Shown piece by piece: positions 8,848 through 17,785 of a stretch of DNA of 58,938 bases (position 1 is the stretch's first letter; every line of letters starts with the position of its first letter). The position numbers were made by a program, and so were the translations under genes. The notes below the pieces were generated by a model. The model did no database searches, was not told the origin of the DNA, and was given only the letters and a program-made list of their open reading frames with translations. Source of the DNA: Candidatus Binatia bacterium (GTDB taxonomy: Bacteria; Desulfobacterota; Binatia; HRBIN30); contig JAKLJW010000033.1 in assembly GCA_023150935.1 (NCBI GenBank), forward strand, positions 3,229 through 62,166, read 5' to 3'.

Positions 8848-9210
8848 TCAGCCGCCGTTCTGCGGCGCGCTTCCCGCGGCATCGTCGAGGCGCTGCGGCG
8901 TTACGGTGTGCCCGGGAATCGCCTGCAGGACTCCGTCGACGATCACCCAGTCGTCGGGCCGCAGGCCTTCCTCGATCGCGAGCAAGGAACCCTCCTGGCG
9001 GCCCGTCTTCACGCTCCGGCGTTCGACGAGTTGCCGATCGCCGACGACGAGCACGTACTCTCCTTGCTGATCGAAACTGACGGCCTCGCCCGGCACGAGG
9101 AGCGCCTCGCGTTCGAACGCTGCGCGCACTCGTACGCGCACCAACAATCCGGGCAGGACGGCGTTGTCCGGGTTCGGGAACACGCTGCGGACACCGGCGG
9201 CCAAAATAAC
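8848..9210 (-). pseudogene. RND periplasmic adaptor (AcrA-like) C-terminal fragment
   Basis: About 120 residues match the C-terminal part of membrane-fusion proteins: VRSVFPNPDNAVLPGLLVRV, then LLVPGEAVSFDQQGEYVLVV and the membrane-proximal DDWVIVDGVLQAIPGHTVTP. The N-terminal hairpin and lipoyl domains are absent; upstream sequence changes at about 9210 to the outer-membrane factor fragment in another frame. The stop lies 15 bases before the RND remnant start, the usual operon spacing, so this is a collapsed tripartite efflux operon. Confidence 0.8.
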
Positions 9211-9214
9211 GTGA

Positions 9215-9452
9215 GGTTGCGTTCGTGGGCCAGCTCCACCAGGCGAGTCAGCACCGGATGGTCGAGCGCGGCCCACCAGACGAGACGCTCCGGCCCGGAC
9301 GGCGTGACCGTTCGTCCCGCGGCCGTCCACCAGTCGGCGACGGGCAGCGCCGGTCCTTGGAAGTCGGGTCCGAGCTTACAGCCCTTGGCAAAGAAGGAGT
9401 GCGCCAGGGCAAGCCGCCCGGGGGCATCCGTGCAGGAGGGTCTTGTGGACAT
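9215..9452 (-). pseudogene. Outer-membrane efflux factor (NodT/TolC-like) N-terminal fragment
   Basis: About 78 residues resemble the start of an outer-membrane efflux lipoprotein: KGCKLGPDFQGPALPVADWW, then VWWAALDHPVLTRLVELAHE and RNLTL. In intact proteins (about 470 residues) this is followed by long coiled coils, here missing; the frame runs into adaptor sequence near 9212. The N-terminal signal sequence also looks poor. Together with the two fragments at lower coordinates it forms the order OMF, adaptor, pump on the minus strand, each gene internally deleted. Confidence 0.7.
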
Positions 9453-9574
9453 GCGCCCGGGGCATCGAATTAGACGCTTACGTGAGGCGCTGAGCGCGGT
9501 CGACTGGGTTCAGGACCTGGAGACCCGTGACGCTGGCTGTTCGGCCCGAGGATTGCCGAATCGAGGTCGGGAGT

Positions 9575-10366
9575 TCAGCTCGGCGATATCTCCACGTGGC
9601 GGATGTCGAGTACGGCGCAGGGGTCTTCGCCGGCGAGGAAGGTCCGTTGGCCGACGCCGCGGACCGGGCCTTCCGGGGTTTCCAGCCACTCCGTGCGGCG
9701 GCCCAGCTTCACCTGGTCGTCGGCGTGGGCGTGCGAGCCCTCGTACAGCACCGGCACGTAGCCACGGTACTGAGCGCCCGTGACCAATTCGAGCCGGGCC
9801 GGAATCCAGAGGAGATCGCGTGGGCGCTCGGGGGCCGCGATGTCGAGCACGCGGATCTGTTCGAACGGCACCCACACGTAGTCGCGCACGACGATCAGTT
9901 CGAGAAACGGCGCGACGAGGTCGTCGCAGTCCCGGAACCCGTCGAAGGCGGCATCGCCGATGCGCCCACGCAGGCCGGTGCGAGTCTCCTCCGAGCACTC
10001 CAGCGTTGCCCGGGCGGCGGTTGGATCGCCGCTGCGAAGCTGGCCGATCGCCTCCAGGTGAAGAGCCGTGAACGGCGGCGGATCGAGCAGAAACTCGGGA
10101 CGCAGACTCTCGGTATAGAGGCGACGGCGCAGGCGTTCGGCGTGGAGGATGTTGCGGTACACCTGCACCGCCGGCTCGGTCGAGGCGTCCTGATGCCCGA
10201 CGACATCGAGTTGCCGGGCGGCCCGTTCGAAGTCGCCGGCGAAGCAGAGGAGCTCGAACAGGAAGGTCCGGTGGCGGAGTTCGGTGGGCCGGGCCTTGAC
10301 GTCACGCGTAGCGGCGTCGACGGCGCCGCCGAGGTTCCCCTGCTGGAATAACGTTCCCGCGTCCAC
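9575..10366 (-). CDS. tagJ: T6SS accessory protein TagJ/ImpE
   Basis: A 263-residue ImpE-family protein. The N-terminus (LFQQGNLGGAVDAATRDVKA, then LRHRTFLFELLCFAGDFERA) is the TPR-like helical region. The middle segment FDGFRDCDDLVAPFLELIVV and the C-terminal WIPARLELVTGAQYRGYVPV are family hallmarks. TagJ binds the TssB N-terminus and is proposed to assist sheath/ClpV handling in Imp-type systems. It is the last gene of the minus-strand block, about 90 bases after hcp. Confidence 0.9.
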   Translation of the reverse strand: MDAGTLFQQGNLGGAVDAATRDVKARPTELRHRTFLFELLCFAGDFERAARQLDVVGHQDASTEPAVQVYRNILHAERLRRRLYTESLRPEFLLDPPPFTALHLEAIGQLRSGDPTAARATLECSEETRTGLRGRIGDAAFDGFRDCDDLVAPFLELIVVRDYVWVPFEQIRVLDIAAPERPRDLLWIPARLELVTGAQYRGYVPVLYEGSHAHADDQVKLGRRTEWLETPEGPVRGVGQRTFLAGEDPCAVLDIRHVEISPS

Positions 10367-10453
10367 CTCAGTTCCCCAGATCTCCGCCTTCGGTCCGCCA
10401 GGCGGAGCCGCGCCGGAGGAGACTCCGACCGGCTCCGGGTCTCGGTTCCGCTT

Positions 10454-10942
10454 TCAGTTCTGCTTGATGTTCTTTTCGATGTCCCAGGCGTAGGTCACCT
10501 TGCCGCCCTTCGGCCCACCGGTCTTGTCCTGCTCCTGGTACTCGACCTTCACTTTGGTGAAGTTCAGGGCCACCTCTTCGGTCTGGCGCTCGTCGGTGCT
10601 GGCGCCGCCGGTCTTGACCGACGAAACGAGCAGATCTTCCATGGTGACCGTCAGATAATCGAGCGGCTTCTCGCCGGCTTTGCGGACGGTCAGTACGGCC
10701 TTTGGGATGTGTTTGCCGTTCGAGCACGCCAGCATCAGCTCGGGGCTCGACTTGTCGACGAACTTCGCGAACGACAGGTCGTGGACGTTCACCTTGCCGG
10801 TGCCGCCGCCGCCGCCGGTGCTGAAGGTCCCGGTCTGGGTCAAGCCCCACTTGTACGACAGCACGTCGATTTCCTCTTCGTGCTTGTCGAGCTTCGACTC
10901 GCCTTTGATACCGTCGATCTTGATCGTCATGTCTACGGCCAT
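10454..10942 (-). CDS. hcp: Hcp tube protein (TssD)
   Basis: A 162-residue Hcp, the protein whose hexamers form the inner tube expelled by the T6SS. It starts MAVDMTIKIDGIKGES, the classic Hcp beginning, and contains the Gly-rich loop GTFSTGGGGGTGKVNVHDLS and the C-terminal GGKVTYAWDIEKNIKQN strand. A strong Shine-Dalgarno (AAGGAGG on the minus strand, 10953-10959) precedes the ATG, consistent with the high expression usual for Hcp. No C-terminal toxin extension is present. Confidence 0.97.
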   Translation of the reverse strand: MAVDMTIKIDGIKGESKLDKHEEEIDVLSYKWGLTQTGTFSTGGGGGTGKVNVHDLSFAKFVDKSSPELMLACSNGKHIPKAVLTVRKAGEKPLDYLTVTMEDLLVSSVKTGGASTDERQTEEVALNFTKVKVEYQEQDKTGGPKGGKVTYAWDIEKNIKQN

Positions 10943-10952
10943 GGCTGCGGTC

Positions 10953-10959
10953 CCTCCTT
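10953..10959 (-). promoter_or_regulatory. Strong ribosome binding site of hcp
   Basis: AAGGAGG on the minus strand, ten bases before the hcp ATG. It is a near-perfect anti-16S match, stronger than the sites in front of neighbouring tss genes, and supports the start at 10942. Confidence 0.75.
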
Positions 10960-10984
10960 GCGATGGTTGATGGTGGTTGGGATG

Positions 10985-12469
10985 TTATCCCTTCGCCTGC
11001 GGCAGTTCCGCGACCAGGCGGAGGGAGACGCCGAGCTCCTCCATCTGGAAGTGCGGCCGCAGGTACGCCACGGCCTCGTAAGAGCCGGGCTTGCCTTTGA
11101 CGTCACGAACTTCGACGCGCGCCTCGCGCAACGGCTTCTCCGCTTTGGCCTTGGGGCCGGCCGTCTCCGGATTCTCCAGCACGTAGTTGAGAATCCATCG
11201 GTTCAGCCAGTCCTCGATCTCCTTACGTTCCATGGCCGCGCCGATCTTGTCGCGGGCCATGGCCTTGAGAAAGTGCGCGAAGCGCGAAGTGCAGAGAATG
11301 TAGGGGATGCGGGCCGAGAGCTGGGCGTTGCTGTTGGCGTCGTCGCGGTCGTAGAGCTTCGGCTTCTGGCACGACTGGCCGCCGAAGAACGCGGCGAAGT
11401 CGGTGCCCTTGCCGTGGCAGAGAGCGACGAAGCCGAGGTTGCTGATCTCGAACTCGCGCCGATCGGGAATGCCGATTTCCGTCGGGCACTTCATGTCGAC
11501 TTCACCGTCCATCGTCTTGAACGTGTGCGTCGGCAGGCCCTCGACCAGCCCGCCGCCCTCGACGCCGCGGATCGCCGCGCACCACCCGTACTTGGCGAAG
11601 GCGTCGGTCAGTCGCGCACCGTAGGCATACGCCGCGTTGGTCCACAGGTAGTGGTCGTGGTTCCCGGCGACCTCGGTGAAATCGAACTCCTCGACCGGGA
11701 CGGTCTCCTTGCCGTAGGGCAGGCGTCCGAGCACGCGCGGCATGGTCAGCGCCACGTAGCGCGAATCCTCGGAGTCGCGGAACGACTTCCACTTCGCGTA
11801 CTCGACGGTGTCGAAGCCCTTCGAGAGGTCGCGGGGTTTGTTGAGTTCCGTGAACGACTCGAGCCCGAACATGCCGGCGTTGGCGGCGGAGACGAACGGG
11901 GCGTGCGCGGCGGCGGCGACGTTGGAGACTCGTTCGAGCAAGGCAATGTCCTGCGGGTGATTGCCGAACTCGTAGTCGCCGATCAGGGCGCCGAAGGGCT
12001 CGCCCATGAACATGCCGTACTCGTCCTCGTAGACTTTCTTGAACAAGCCGCTCTGGTCGAACTCCGAGGCCCGTTCGAGGTCCTTGAGCAGATCCTGTTT
12101 GGAGGCGTTGAGGACGCGGATCTTCAACTGGGTGCCGGTCTCGCTGTTGTGTACAAGGTAGTGCAGGCCGCGCCACGAGGCTTCGAGCTTCTGCAGGTCG
12201 GGATGGTGCAGAATCTCGTTAAGCTGTGCCGACAGGATGGCATCGATCTGCTCGATGCGTTTGTTGATGGTCTTTTCGGTGTCCTTGGCGACGACCAGCT
12301 TCGGGTCGAGGAGCTGGGCGACGAACTCCCGGATCAGGTCGCGGCCCCATTGGCGGGAATCCTCGTCCTTGGCGCGCAGACCCTTTTCCAGGATGGTGTC
12401 GAGCAAGCCGGCTTCGGCTTGCGGGGCGGCGGCGGGCGCCGCCCCCGGCGCTGTCTGCTTTTCGGCCAT
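10985..12469 (-). CDS. tssC: T6SS contractile sheath large subunit TssC/VipB
   Basis: A 494-residue TssC, the usual length. It forms the contractile sheath with TssB. Recognisable blocks are LDTILEKGLRAKDEDSRQWG near the N-terminus, HHPDLQKLEASWRGLHYLVH, the FGALIGDYEFGNHPQDIALL segment, and the C-terminal DVKGKPGSYEAVAYLRPHFQ followed by MEELGVSLRLVAELP. The start ATG lies six bases after the tssB stop, and its Shine-Dalgarno (AAGGAG) overlaps the end of tssB, so the two sheath subunits are translationally coupled. Confidence 0.97.
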   Translation of the reverse strand: MAEKQTAPGAAPAAAPQAEAGLLDTILEKGLRAKDEDSRQWGRDLIREFVAQLLDPKLVVAKDTEKTINKRIEQIDAILSAQLNEILHHPDLQKLEASWRGLHYLVHNSETGTQLKIRVLNASKQDLLKDLERASEFDQSGLFKKVYEDEYGMFMGEPFGALIGDYEFGNHPQDIALLERVSNVAAAAHAPFVSAANAGMFGLESFTELNKPRDLSKGFDTVEYAKWKSFRDSEDSRYVALTMPRVLGRLPYGKETVPVEEFDFTEVAGNHDHYLWTNAAYAYGARLTDAFAKYGWCAAIRGVEGGGLVEGLPTHTFKTMDGEVDMKCPTEIGIPDRREFEISNLGFVALCHGKGTDFAAFFGGQSCQKPKLYDRDDANSNAQLSARIPYILCTSRFAHFLKAMARDKIGAAMERKEIEDWLNRWILNYVLENPETAGPKAKAEKPLREARVEVRDVKGKPGSYEAVAYLRPHFQMEELGVSLRLVAELPQAKG

Positions 12470-12474
12470 AATGG

Positions 12475-13008
12475 CTACTCCTTCTTCTCGCCCGGAGCTC
12501 CGGCGCCCGCGAGGCCGAGTGACTGACTGAGAGCGTTACGGGCTTCGGCATCGTTAACGATCTGGCCGAGCAGCTCTTCGAGCTTGTCGTTGCCGTCCAT
12601 GCGGTTGAGGAGGTTCTTGAGCTTCTCGCGGGTATCGAGGAGCTGCCGCAGCGGCTCGACCTGGCGGGCGACGTTTTCCGGGGCGAAGTCGTCGATGCTC
12701 TTGAAGCGCAGCTCGACGTTGATCTGGTTACCCTCGGTGCCGCTCAACTTGTCGTCGACCCGGAAGGCGACCCGCGGGTTCATGGCCGCGAGCACGCTGT
12801 CGAAGTTGTCCCGGTCGATCTGTACGAACTTGCGCTCCTTGAGTGGCGGCTGGGCCTGGTCGGGCTTGCCCGCGAAGTCGCCGAGCACGCCGACGACGAA
12901 AGGCAACTCCTTCAGTTGCAGCGCGCCGTTCAGCTCGACGTCGTAGGTGATCTGGACGCGCGGCTTGCGGACGCGGTCGAGTTTGTGTTGCGTGCTTTCC
13001 TTGGCCAT
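12475..13008 (-). CDS. tssB: T6SS contractile sheath small subunit TssB/VipA
   Basis: A 177-residue TssB, partner of TssC in the sheath. Family features: the basic start MAKESTQHKLDRVRKPRVQI followed by TYDVE, the LPFVVGVLGDFAGKP strand, RKFVQIDRDNFDSVLAAMNP and the DFAPENVARQVEPLRQLLDT helix. The Shine-Dalgarno GGAAGGAG lies upstream of the ATG. It follows tssA after about 75 bases and is coupled to tssC downstream. Confidence 0.97.
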   Translation of the reverse strand: MAKESTQHKLDRVRKPRVQITYDVELNGALQLKELPFVVGVLGDFAGKPDQAQPPLKERKFVQIDRDNFDSVLAAMNPRVAFRVDDKLSGTEGNQINVELRFKSIDDFAPENVARQVEPLRQLLDTREKLKNLLNRMDGNDKLEELLGQIVNDAEARNALSQSLGLAGAGAPGEKKE

Positions 13009-13083
13009 TCGGCTCTCCTTCCCACTGGTGTGCGGTACGTGTCGTTAGCGCTCGGCGGTTTCACGTCTGCCTCTTTCGCATTC

Positions 13084-14256
13084 TCACTCGCGTCTGACGA
13101 AGCCGAGGAGTTCGCCGATCTGTTCGCGGGTGGTCTGGTCTTTGACGATCTCGGTGACGAGTTCCTCCAGGGACATGCGGCCCCACGCGGTGGCGCGCTG
13201 GACCAGGTACGAGATGGGGCTGTGGGGCTCCGTCTTACGGAAGAACGCCGCGACCTCGGCGAGGCGCCGCAGGGCCTCGTCGCGCGAATTGATGGGGCCG
13301 GTGCCGGCCGCCATGCCGCCCGCGGCCGTCGTCGTGTCGGTTGCCGCCGGGCCGCTGTCGGCGGTCGTTTCGGGCACGCCGCCCTTGTCCTTGAGGATCC
13401 GGTTGACGAGTGCGGTGCATTCGTCGAGAGACTGGCGAATCGCCGCCGTCCCCGGGGCATTGCGGCCCATGCGCCGGTCGAGCAGGTTGTCGAGGCGGCG
13501 CAGCTCGGCGAGACAGTCGGTCAGGTCGTCCTTGAGCGCCGCATAGTACGCCAGCGGCGTGGCGGCTACCGCCTGTTCGAACGCCTTCGCGCGTCCCTCG
13601 GCTTCGGCGCGGCGCTGTTCGTAGGCGGTGTCGTCTTCGGTTTCGTTGCGGGGCGTGATGTAGCGCGACTTCCAGTACGCCCACGACGGTACGGCGCCGT
13701 TGACGTTGCCCACGGCCATGGCGACTTCGCGCAGGCGGTTGGGGAGGCGCGCACCCCGATCCGCTTCGGTCAGCCACACCAGGGGCGCCGCGCGAGGCTC
13801 CAAATCGTCTTCGTCCGGCAGGGGGTGAAGCTCGTCCCAGTACGCCTCCAGCAGCCCGTTGACGACCCGCAAGCCGTCGCGTAGCCCGCGGTATCCGTAA
13901 AGCTGCACCAGAGCTTCGACAACGAAGCCGGCGAGCATGAGATCCTTGCTGCGGGCGGCGAGGGCGCCGGTGGCCTTGTCGAGCACCGCCGCCCAGTCGG
14001 CTTGCACCGGCGAATCGCTCCCCAGGGCGTCGCGGTCGTCCTCGCGCCGGGCCTTGCGGATTTCGTCGTAAAGGGGGTCCCACCGCAGGTTCTCACCGCA
14101 CGGACTGGCCCCCTCGACGGGCGCGAGCAGCCGATCGAGGTCGAGTACTCCTGGAGAACTCACGGTTACCTCTCCCGAGCGGGTCCCCTTCGCCGCCAGC
14201 TCCGGCGGAGTTGTCGTTACGATCGATTCCTCGTTAACCATAGGCCCGGAAGGCAT
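13084..14256 (-). CDS. tssA: T6SS cap/assembly protein TssA (short form)
   Basis: An ImpA-N family TssA of 385-390 residues that organises baseplate and tail polymerisation. The ImpA-N core begins near LDLDRLLAPVEGASPCGENL followed by RWDPLYDEIRKARRED. WAAVLDKATGALAARSKDLM is the typical second helix pair, and the C-terminus EPHSPISYLVQRATAWGRMS with EELVTEI is the short-TssA tail. The frame stays open upstream to 15210 on the opposite strand of tssE and tssF, but that part is not protein-like. ATGs at 14256 and 14241 are the plausible starts, and a GTG nearer the conserved core is also possible. First gene of the leftward block, divergent from tssE. Confidence 0.93.
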   Translation of the reverse strand: MPSGPMVNEESIVTTTPPELAAKGTRSGEVTVSSPGVLDLDRLLAPVEGASPCGENLRWDPLYDEIRKARREDDRDALGSDSPVQADWAAVLDKATGALAARSKDLMLAGFVVEALVQLYGYRGLRDGLRVVNGLLEAYWDELHPLPDEDDLEPRAAPLVWLTEADRGARLPNRLREVAMAVGNVNGAVPSWAYWKSRYITPRNETEDDTAYEQRRAEAEGRAKAFEQAVAATPLAYYAALKDDLTDCLAELRRLDNLLDRRMGRNAPGTAAIRQSLDECTALVNRILKDKGGVPETTADSGPAATDTTTAAGGMAAGTGPINSRDEALRRLAEVAAFFRKTEPHSPISYLVQRATAWGRMSLEELVTEIVKDQTTREQIGELLGFVRRE

Positions 14257-14280
14257 GTCAAGCTGCGGGGCTGGCGCGCG

Positions 14281-14310
14281 TTGACAACGGCGGCACAAAC
14301 AGCCAAGACG
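14281..14310 (+). promoter_or_regulatory. Possible sigma-70-like promoter for tssEFGH
   Basis: TTGACA at 14281-14286 is followed after 17 bases by the weak hexamer CAAGAC, in the 150-base region between divergent tssA and tssE. A GTTGACAA word also occurs in the other divergent T6SS intergenic region (44962-44969). The -10 match is poor, so this is only a suggestion. Confidence 0.25.
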
Positions 14311-14406
14311 GAGCCGTTCGCGAGAGTGCGATGGGTGGCGCGGCGCCGGACGCGGGACGCCGCGACCGCTCCTATCGACCGGCCCGACCGGTAGAGGGTA
14401 AAGCGT

Positions 14407-14886
14407 ATGCCCGGAGCTGACGACGAAATTCGCGCCGTGCCGGCGTTGCTCGATCGGCTCGTGGACGATCCCGACGATTCCGTTCCCGACGGGGACTACG
14501 GGGTGCGCGACTTGAAACGTGCGGTCGCACGCGATCTCGAAGCGCTGCTCAACACGCGGCGTGAACTGCTCTCCGACCTGCCTGCCGACTTTGAATACGT
14601 AGGGCGATCGCCGGTAGCGTACGGGCTGCCGGATTTCTCGTCCATGAACCTCGGCAACCAGGGTGACCGGACGCGCGTGCGGCGGACGATCGAGGAGGCC
14701 ATCGACGGTTTCGAGCCGCGGCTCGACCGCGTCAGGGTGGCGGTCGAGGATCCGCGGCCCTTCGATCGCGGGCTGCGCTTTCGGATCGAGGCGGTGTTGC
14801 GAGTCCCGCCGGTACCCGAACCGGTCACCTTCGATGCGGTGCTGCAGATGGCGACCCAGGAATGCCGGGTGGAAGGGCAGACGTAG
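14407..14886 (+). CDS. tssE: T6SS baseplate protein TssE
   Basis: A 159-residue gp25-like TssE, part of the baseplate wedge. The helical segment GVRDLKRAVARDLEALLNTR followed by RE is the conserved gp25 motif containing the ExLLNTR signature. SPVAYGLPDFSSMNL and the C-terminal beta region RFRIEAVLRVPPVPEPVTFD also fit. It is the first gene of the rightward block. Its TAG stop directly abuts the GTG of tssF. Confidence 0.95.
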   Translation: MPGADDEIRAVPALLDRLVDDPDDSVPDGDYGVRDLKRAVARDLEALLNTRRELLSDLPADFEYVGRSPVAYGLPDFSSMNLGNQGDRTRVRRTIEEAIDGFEPRLDRVRVAVEDPRPFDRGLRFRIEAVLRVPPVPEPVTFDAVLQMATQECRVEGQT

Positions 14887-16701
14887 GTGGCCGACGAATT
14901 GCTCCCCTATTACGAGCGGGAACTGGCGTTTCTGCGGCAGATGGGGGCCGAGTTCGCCGCCAAGTACCCGAAAATCGCCGCGCGACTGCAGCTCGAAAGC
15001 GACCGCGCCGAGGACCCGCACGTCGAGCGCATGATCCAGGCCGCCGCTCTTCTGGCCGCCCGTGTGCACCACAAGCTCGACGACGAGTTTCCCGAGATCA
15101 CCGAGTCGCTCCTCAACGTCGTCTACCCGCAGTACCTCGCCCCCGTACCCTCGATGGCGATCGCCCAGTTCGTGCTCGACCCGGAGCAGGGCAAGCTCAC
15201 CGCCGGTCATCGGATCGAGCGGGGGACGACGCTGTTATCGCCGGCAGTCGACGGTCAGACCTGCCGTTTCCGCACCGCCTACCCGGTTACCCTCTGGCCC
15301 CTGGAAATCGCTGCCGCGCAACTCGATACCACGGCGCGTTTCGGCCTGACGGCCCGCGCCGCCGGCGCCATACGCCTCGAGTTCGCCTGCCTCGGAGAAG
15401 GGTCGATTGCCGACTTGCAGATCGACCGGTTGCGCCTCTTTCTGCACGGCGAGAGCCGGTTGGCTTACGGGCTCTACGAGCTGCTGTTCAACCACGCCCA
15501 GGAAGTCATACTGCGCGGCCTGCGGGGCGGGGCGCGGACGCCGACCATCGTCCGGCTCCCACCCGACGTCCTGCGCCCGGCCGGACTGGACGACGACGAG
15601 AACGTGCTGCCGGTCACCCATCGCTCCTTCGCCGGCTATCGCCTGTTGCAGGAGTACTTCGCGCTGCCGGAGAAATTCCTGTTCGCCGACCTGCTGCACC
15701 TCGACCGGGCTGTGACGGCGGGGTTCGCGCAGCGCTTCGAGGTGCTCGTTCTGCTGGATAAGTTGCCGCGCTTCGAGCAGCCGGTGACCGCCGACACGTT
15801 TCGCCTGGGGTGTACGCCGGTGGTCAATCTCTTCGAGCAGTTGGCGGAGCCGATCCGCTTGAGTCACACCCGGACCGAGTACCGCGTCATTGCCGACGTG
15901 CACCGGCAGCAGAGCACCGAGGTGTACTCGGTCGACCGCGTCGGCAGCAGCCGGCCGGACGGTCAGGAGGTCGTCGAGATTTACCCTTTCTACTCGCTGC
16001 GGCACGCCGGGACGGCGGAACGCGAGGGCGCTTACTGGTACGCGACGCGGCGTGCATCCGAGCGTCGCGGCGACACCGGCACCGAGGTGTACCTGTCGCT
16101 GGTCGATACGGGGTTCAGGCCGACCTTGCCGGCGGCCGAGACGTTGGCGGTGGCCACGACCTGCACGAATCGGGACCTCCCCGGGCGCCTGCCGTTCGGC
16201 GGCGGCCGCAGCGACCTCGAGATGGAAGCGGCCGCCCCGTTGTCCCGTATCCATTGCCTGCTGAAGCCGCGAGAGACGCAGCGTCCGCCGTTGCGCAGCG
16301 CCGCGCAGTGGCGCCTGATCTCGCACCTCGCGCTCAACTACCTCTCGATTGCCGACGGACCACAGGCGTTGCAGGAGATTCTGAAGCTCTACGACTTCTC
16401 GGGATCGGCAGTCATCCAGCAGCAGATCGCCGGCCTGGTCGGCCTCAGTAGCCGGCGCGTCGTGGCGCGGCCGGGTTCGATGCCGTGGAACGGATTCTGC
16501 CGCGGCATCGAGGTGACGCTCGAGTTCGACGAAGACCGGTACGTGGGCAGCGGCGTGTTCCTGTTCGCCGCCGTACTGGAGCGCTTTCTGGGCCTGTATG
16601 CCTCGCTGAATTCTTTCGTGCAGTTGGTGGCGTTCACGCGCCAAAGGGAGGAGGCACTGCACCGATGGCCGCCGCGGGCGGGACACCAGATTCTCCTCTA
16701 G
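14887..16701 (+). CDS. tssF: T6SS baseplate protein TssF
   Basis: A 604-residue TssF (VasA/ImpG). N-terminal YYERELAFLRQMGAEFAAKY followed by PKIAARLQLESDRAEDPHVE is diagnostic, and LLNVVYPQYLAPVPSMAIAQ follows. TssF pairs with TssG and TssE in the wedge that docks the spike. The start is a GTG immediately after the tssE stop; a start further in would remove conserved residues. The 3' end overlaps tssG by 37 bases. Confidence 0.95.
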   Translation: MADELLPYYERELAFLRQMGAEFAAKYPKIAARLQLESDRAEDPHVERMIQAAALLAARVHHKLDDEFPEITESLLNVVYPQYLAPVPSMAIAQFVLDPEQGKLTAGHRIERGTTLLSPAVDGQTCRFRTAYPVTLWPLEIAAAQLDTTARFGLTARAAGAIRLEFACLGEGSIADLQIDRLRLFLHGESRLAYGLYELLFNHAQEVILRGLRGGARTPTIVRLPPDVLRPAGLDDDENVLPVTHRSFAGYRLLQEYFALPEKFLFADLLHLDRAVTAGFAQRFEVLVLLDKLPRFEQPVTADTFRLGCTPVVNLFEQLAEPIRLSHTRTEYRVIADVHRQQSTEVYSVDRVGSSRPDGQEVVEIYPFYSLRHAGTAEREGAYWYATRRASERRGDTGTEVYLSLVDTGFRPTLPAAETLAVATTCTNRDLPGRLPFGGGRSDLEMEAAAPLSRIHCLLKPRETQRPPLRSAAQWRLISHLALNYLSIADGPQALQEILKLYDFSGSAVIQQQIAGLVGLSSRRVVARPGSMPWNGFCRGIEVTLEFDEDRYVGSGVFLFAAVLERFLGLYASLNSFVQLVAFTRQREEALHRWPPRAGHQILL

Positions 16702-17732
16702 ATCGACTGCTCTTCGACGAAGGCTTCCGTTTCGAGTTCTTCGAGGCCGTGCGTCTGCTGCGCCGCCTGTATCCGGAGCGGGCGGCCGTCGGGCACGACG
16801 GGCCGCCGCGTCGGGAGACGGTGCGCTTCCGTTCCCGTCCCGCTCTCGGCTTCGCGGGGGCGGCAATCCAGGAATTGAGCCGGGACGACGCCGCGCACGG
16901 GCGCGCGGAAATGACGGTGAACTTCATGGGGCTCACCGGCCCGGTGGGCGTGTTGCCCCGGCACTACACGGAAACCGTCATGCGCCGGCGCCGCGCCCGG
17001 GACCCCGTGCTCCACGAGTTCCTCGACATCTGGACGCATCGGTTCGTCTCCCTCTTCTATCGTGCGTGGGAGAAGTACCGCTTCGCCATCCGCTACGAGC
17101 GCGGGGTCGTCGAGGGAAAGACCTCGGATCGCTTCGCGTGGCTGCTCTTCGATCTGTTCGGCATGGGCACCGACGGCCTGCTGGGCCGGTTGCTGGTCGA
17201 CGATCGGGTGCTGCTTTACTACAGCGGTCTGCTGGCACAGCGGCGGCGCACGGCGAGTGCGCTGGCCGGTATCCTGCAAGACCACTTCGCGGTGCCGGCG
17301 GGGGTCGAGCAGTGCATCGGGCAGTGGTTGCCGATCCCGCCACGCAGCCGCACCCGGCTCGGGCGCCGCGGCGCCAACCATCAGCTCGGTGCGAGTGCCG
17401 TGCTCGGACACCGGACCTGGGACCAGCAGGCGGCGTTTCGGGTCCGGCTCGGTCCGTTCGACCTGCGGGACTACAACCGGTTCCTGCCTACCGGCGAAGC
17501 CTTTCGCCCGCTGGTGCAGATGACCCGCTACTTTGCCGGCCAGGAGCACGACTTCGACGTGCGCCTGGTGCTGCGCGCCGCCGAGGTGCCGCGGTGCGCG
17601 CTGGGAGCGAAGGGCGACGCCGGACCCCGCCTGGGTTGGTCGGCGTGGTTGAAGCAGGTGCCGTTCGTCCGCGACGCCGACGATGCGACGTTTGCCGGCG
17701 AACTGACGCGGGTGGGTGCGCTGCGGGGATAG
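16665..17732 (+). CDS. tssG: T6SS baseplate protein TssG
   Basis: A 355-residue TssG (VasB/ImpH). FRFEFFEAVRLLRRLYPERA near residue 20, VRFRSRPALGFAGAAIQEL, the MTVNFMGLTGPVGVLPRHYT signature and the LGHRTWDQQAAFRVRLGPFD region are all present. The open frame begins at 16485, but the ATG at 16665, preceded by a GGGAGGAGG ribosome binding site at about 16647-16655, gives the family length and leaves a 37-base overlap with tssF. Confidence 0.95.
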   Translation: MAAAGGTPDSPLDRLLFDEGFRFEFFEAVRLLRRLYPERAAVGHDGPPRRETVRFRSRPALGFAGAAIQELSRDDAAHGRAEMTVNFMGLTGPVGVLPRHYTETVMRRRRARDPVLHEFLDIWTHRFVSLFYRAWEKYRFAIRYERGVVEGKTSDRFAWLLFDLFGMGTDGLLGRLLVDDRVLLYYSGLLAQRRRTASALAGILQDHFAVPAGVEQCIGQWLPIPPRSRTRLGRRGANHQLGASAVLGHRTWDQQAAFRVRLGPFDLRDYNRFLPTGEAFRPLVQMTRYFAGQEHDFDVRLVLRAAEVPRCALGAKGDAGPRLGWSAWLKQVPFVRDADDATFAGELTRVGALRG

Positions 17733-17785
17733 GCGCTGACGCATCGAAGTCGACGTGCTGGACGCGTGCGAAAAGGGAGTAAGCG

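Noticed and set aside
14257..15210. N-terminal extension of the tssA frame by about 315 codons
   Set aside because: It runs antisense through tssE and tssF; family length and the ImpA-N domain place the start at 14241-14256.
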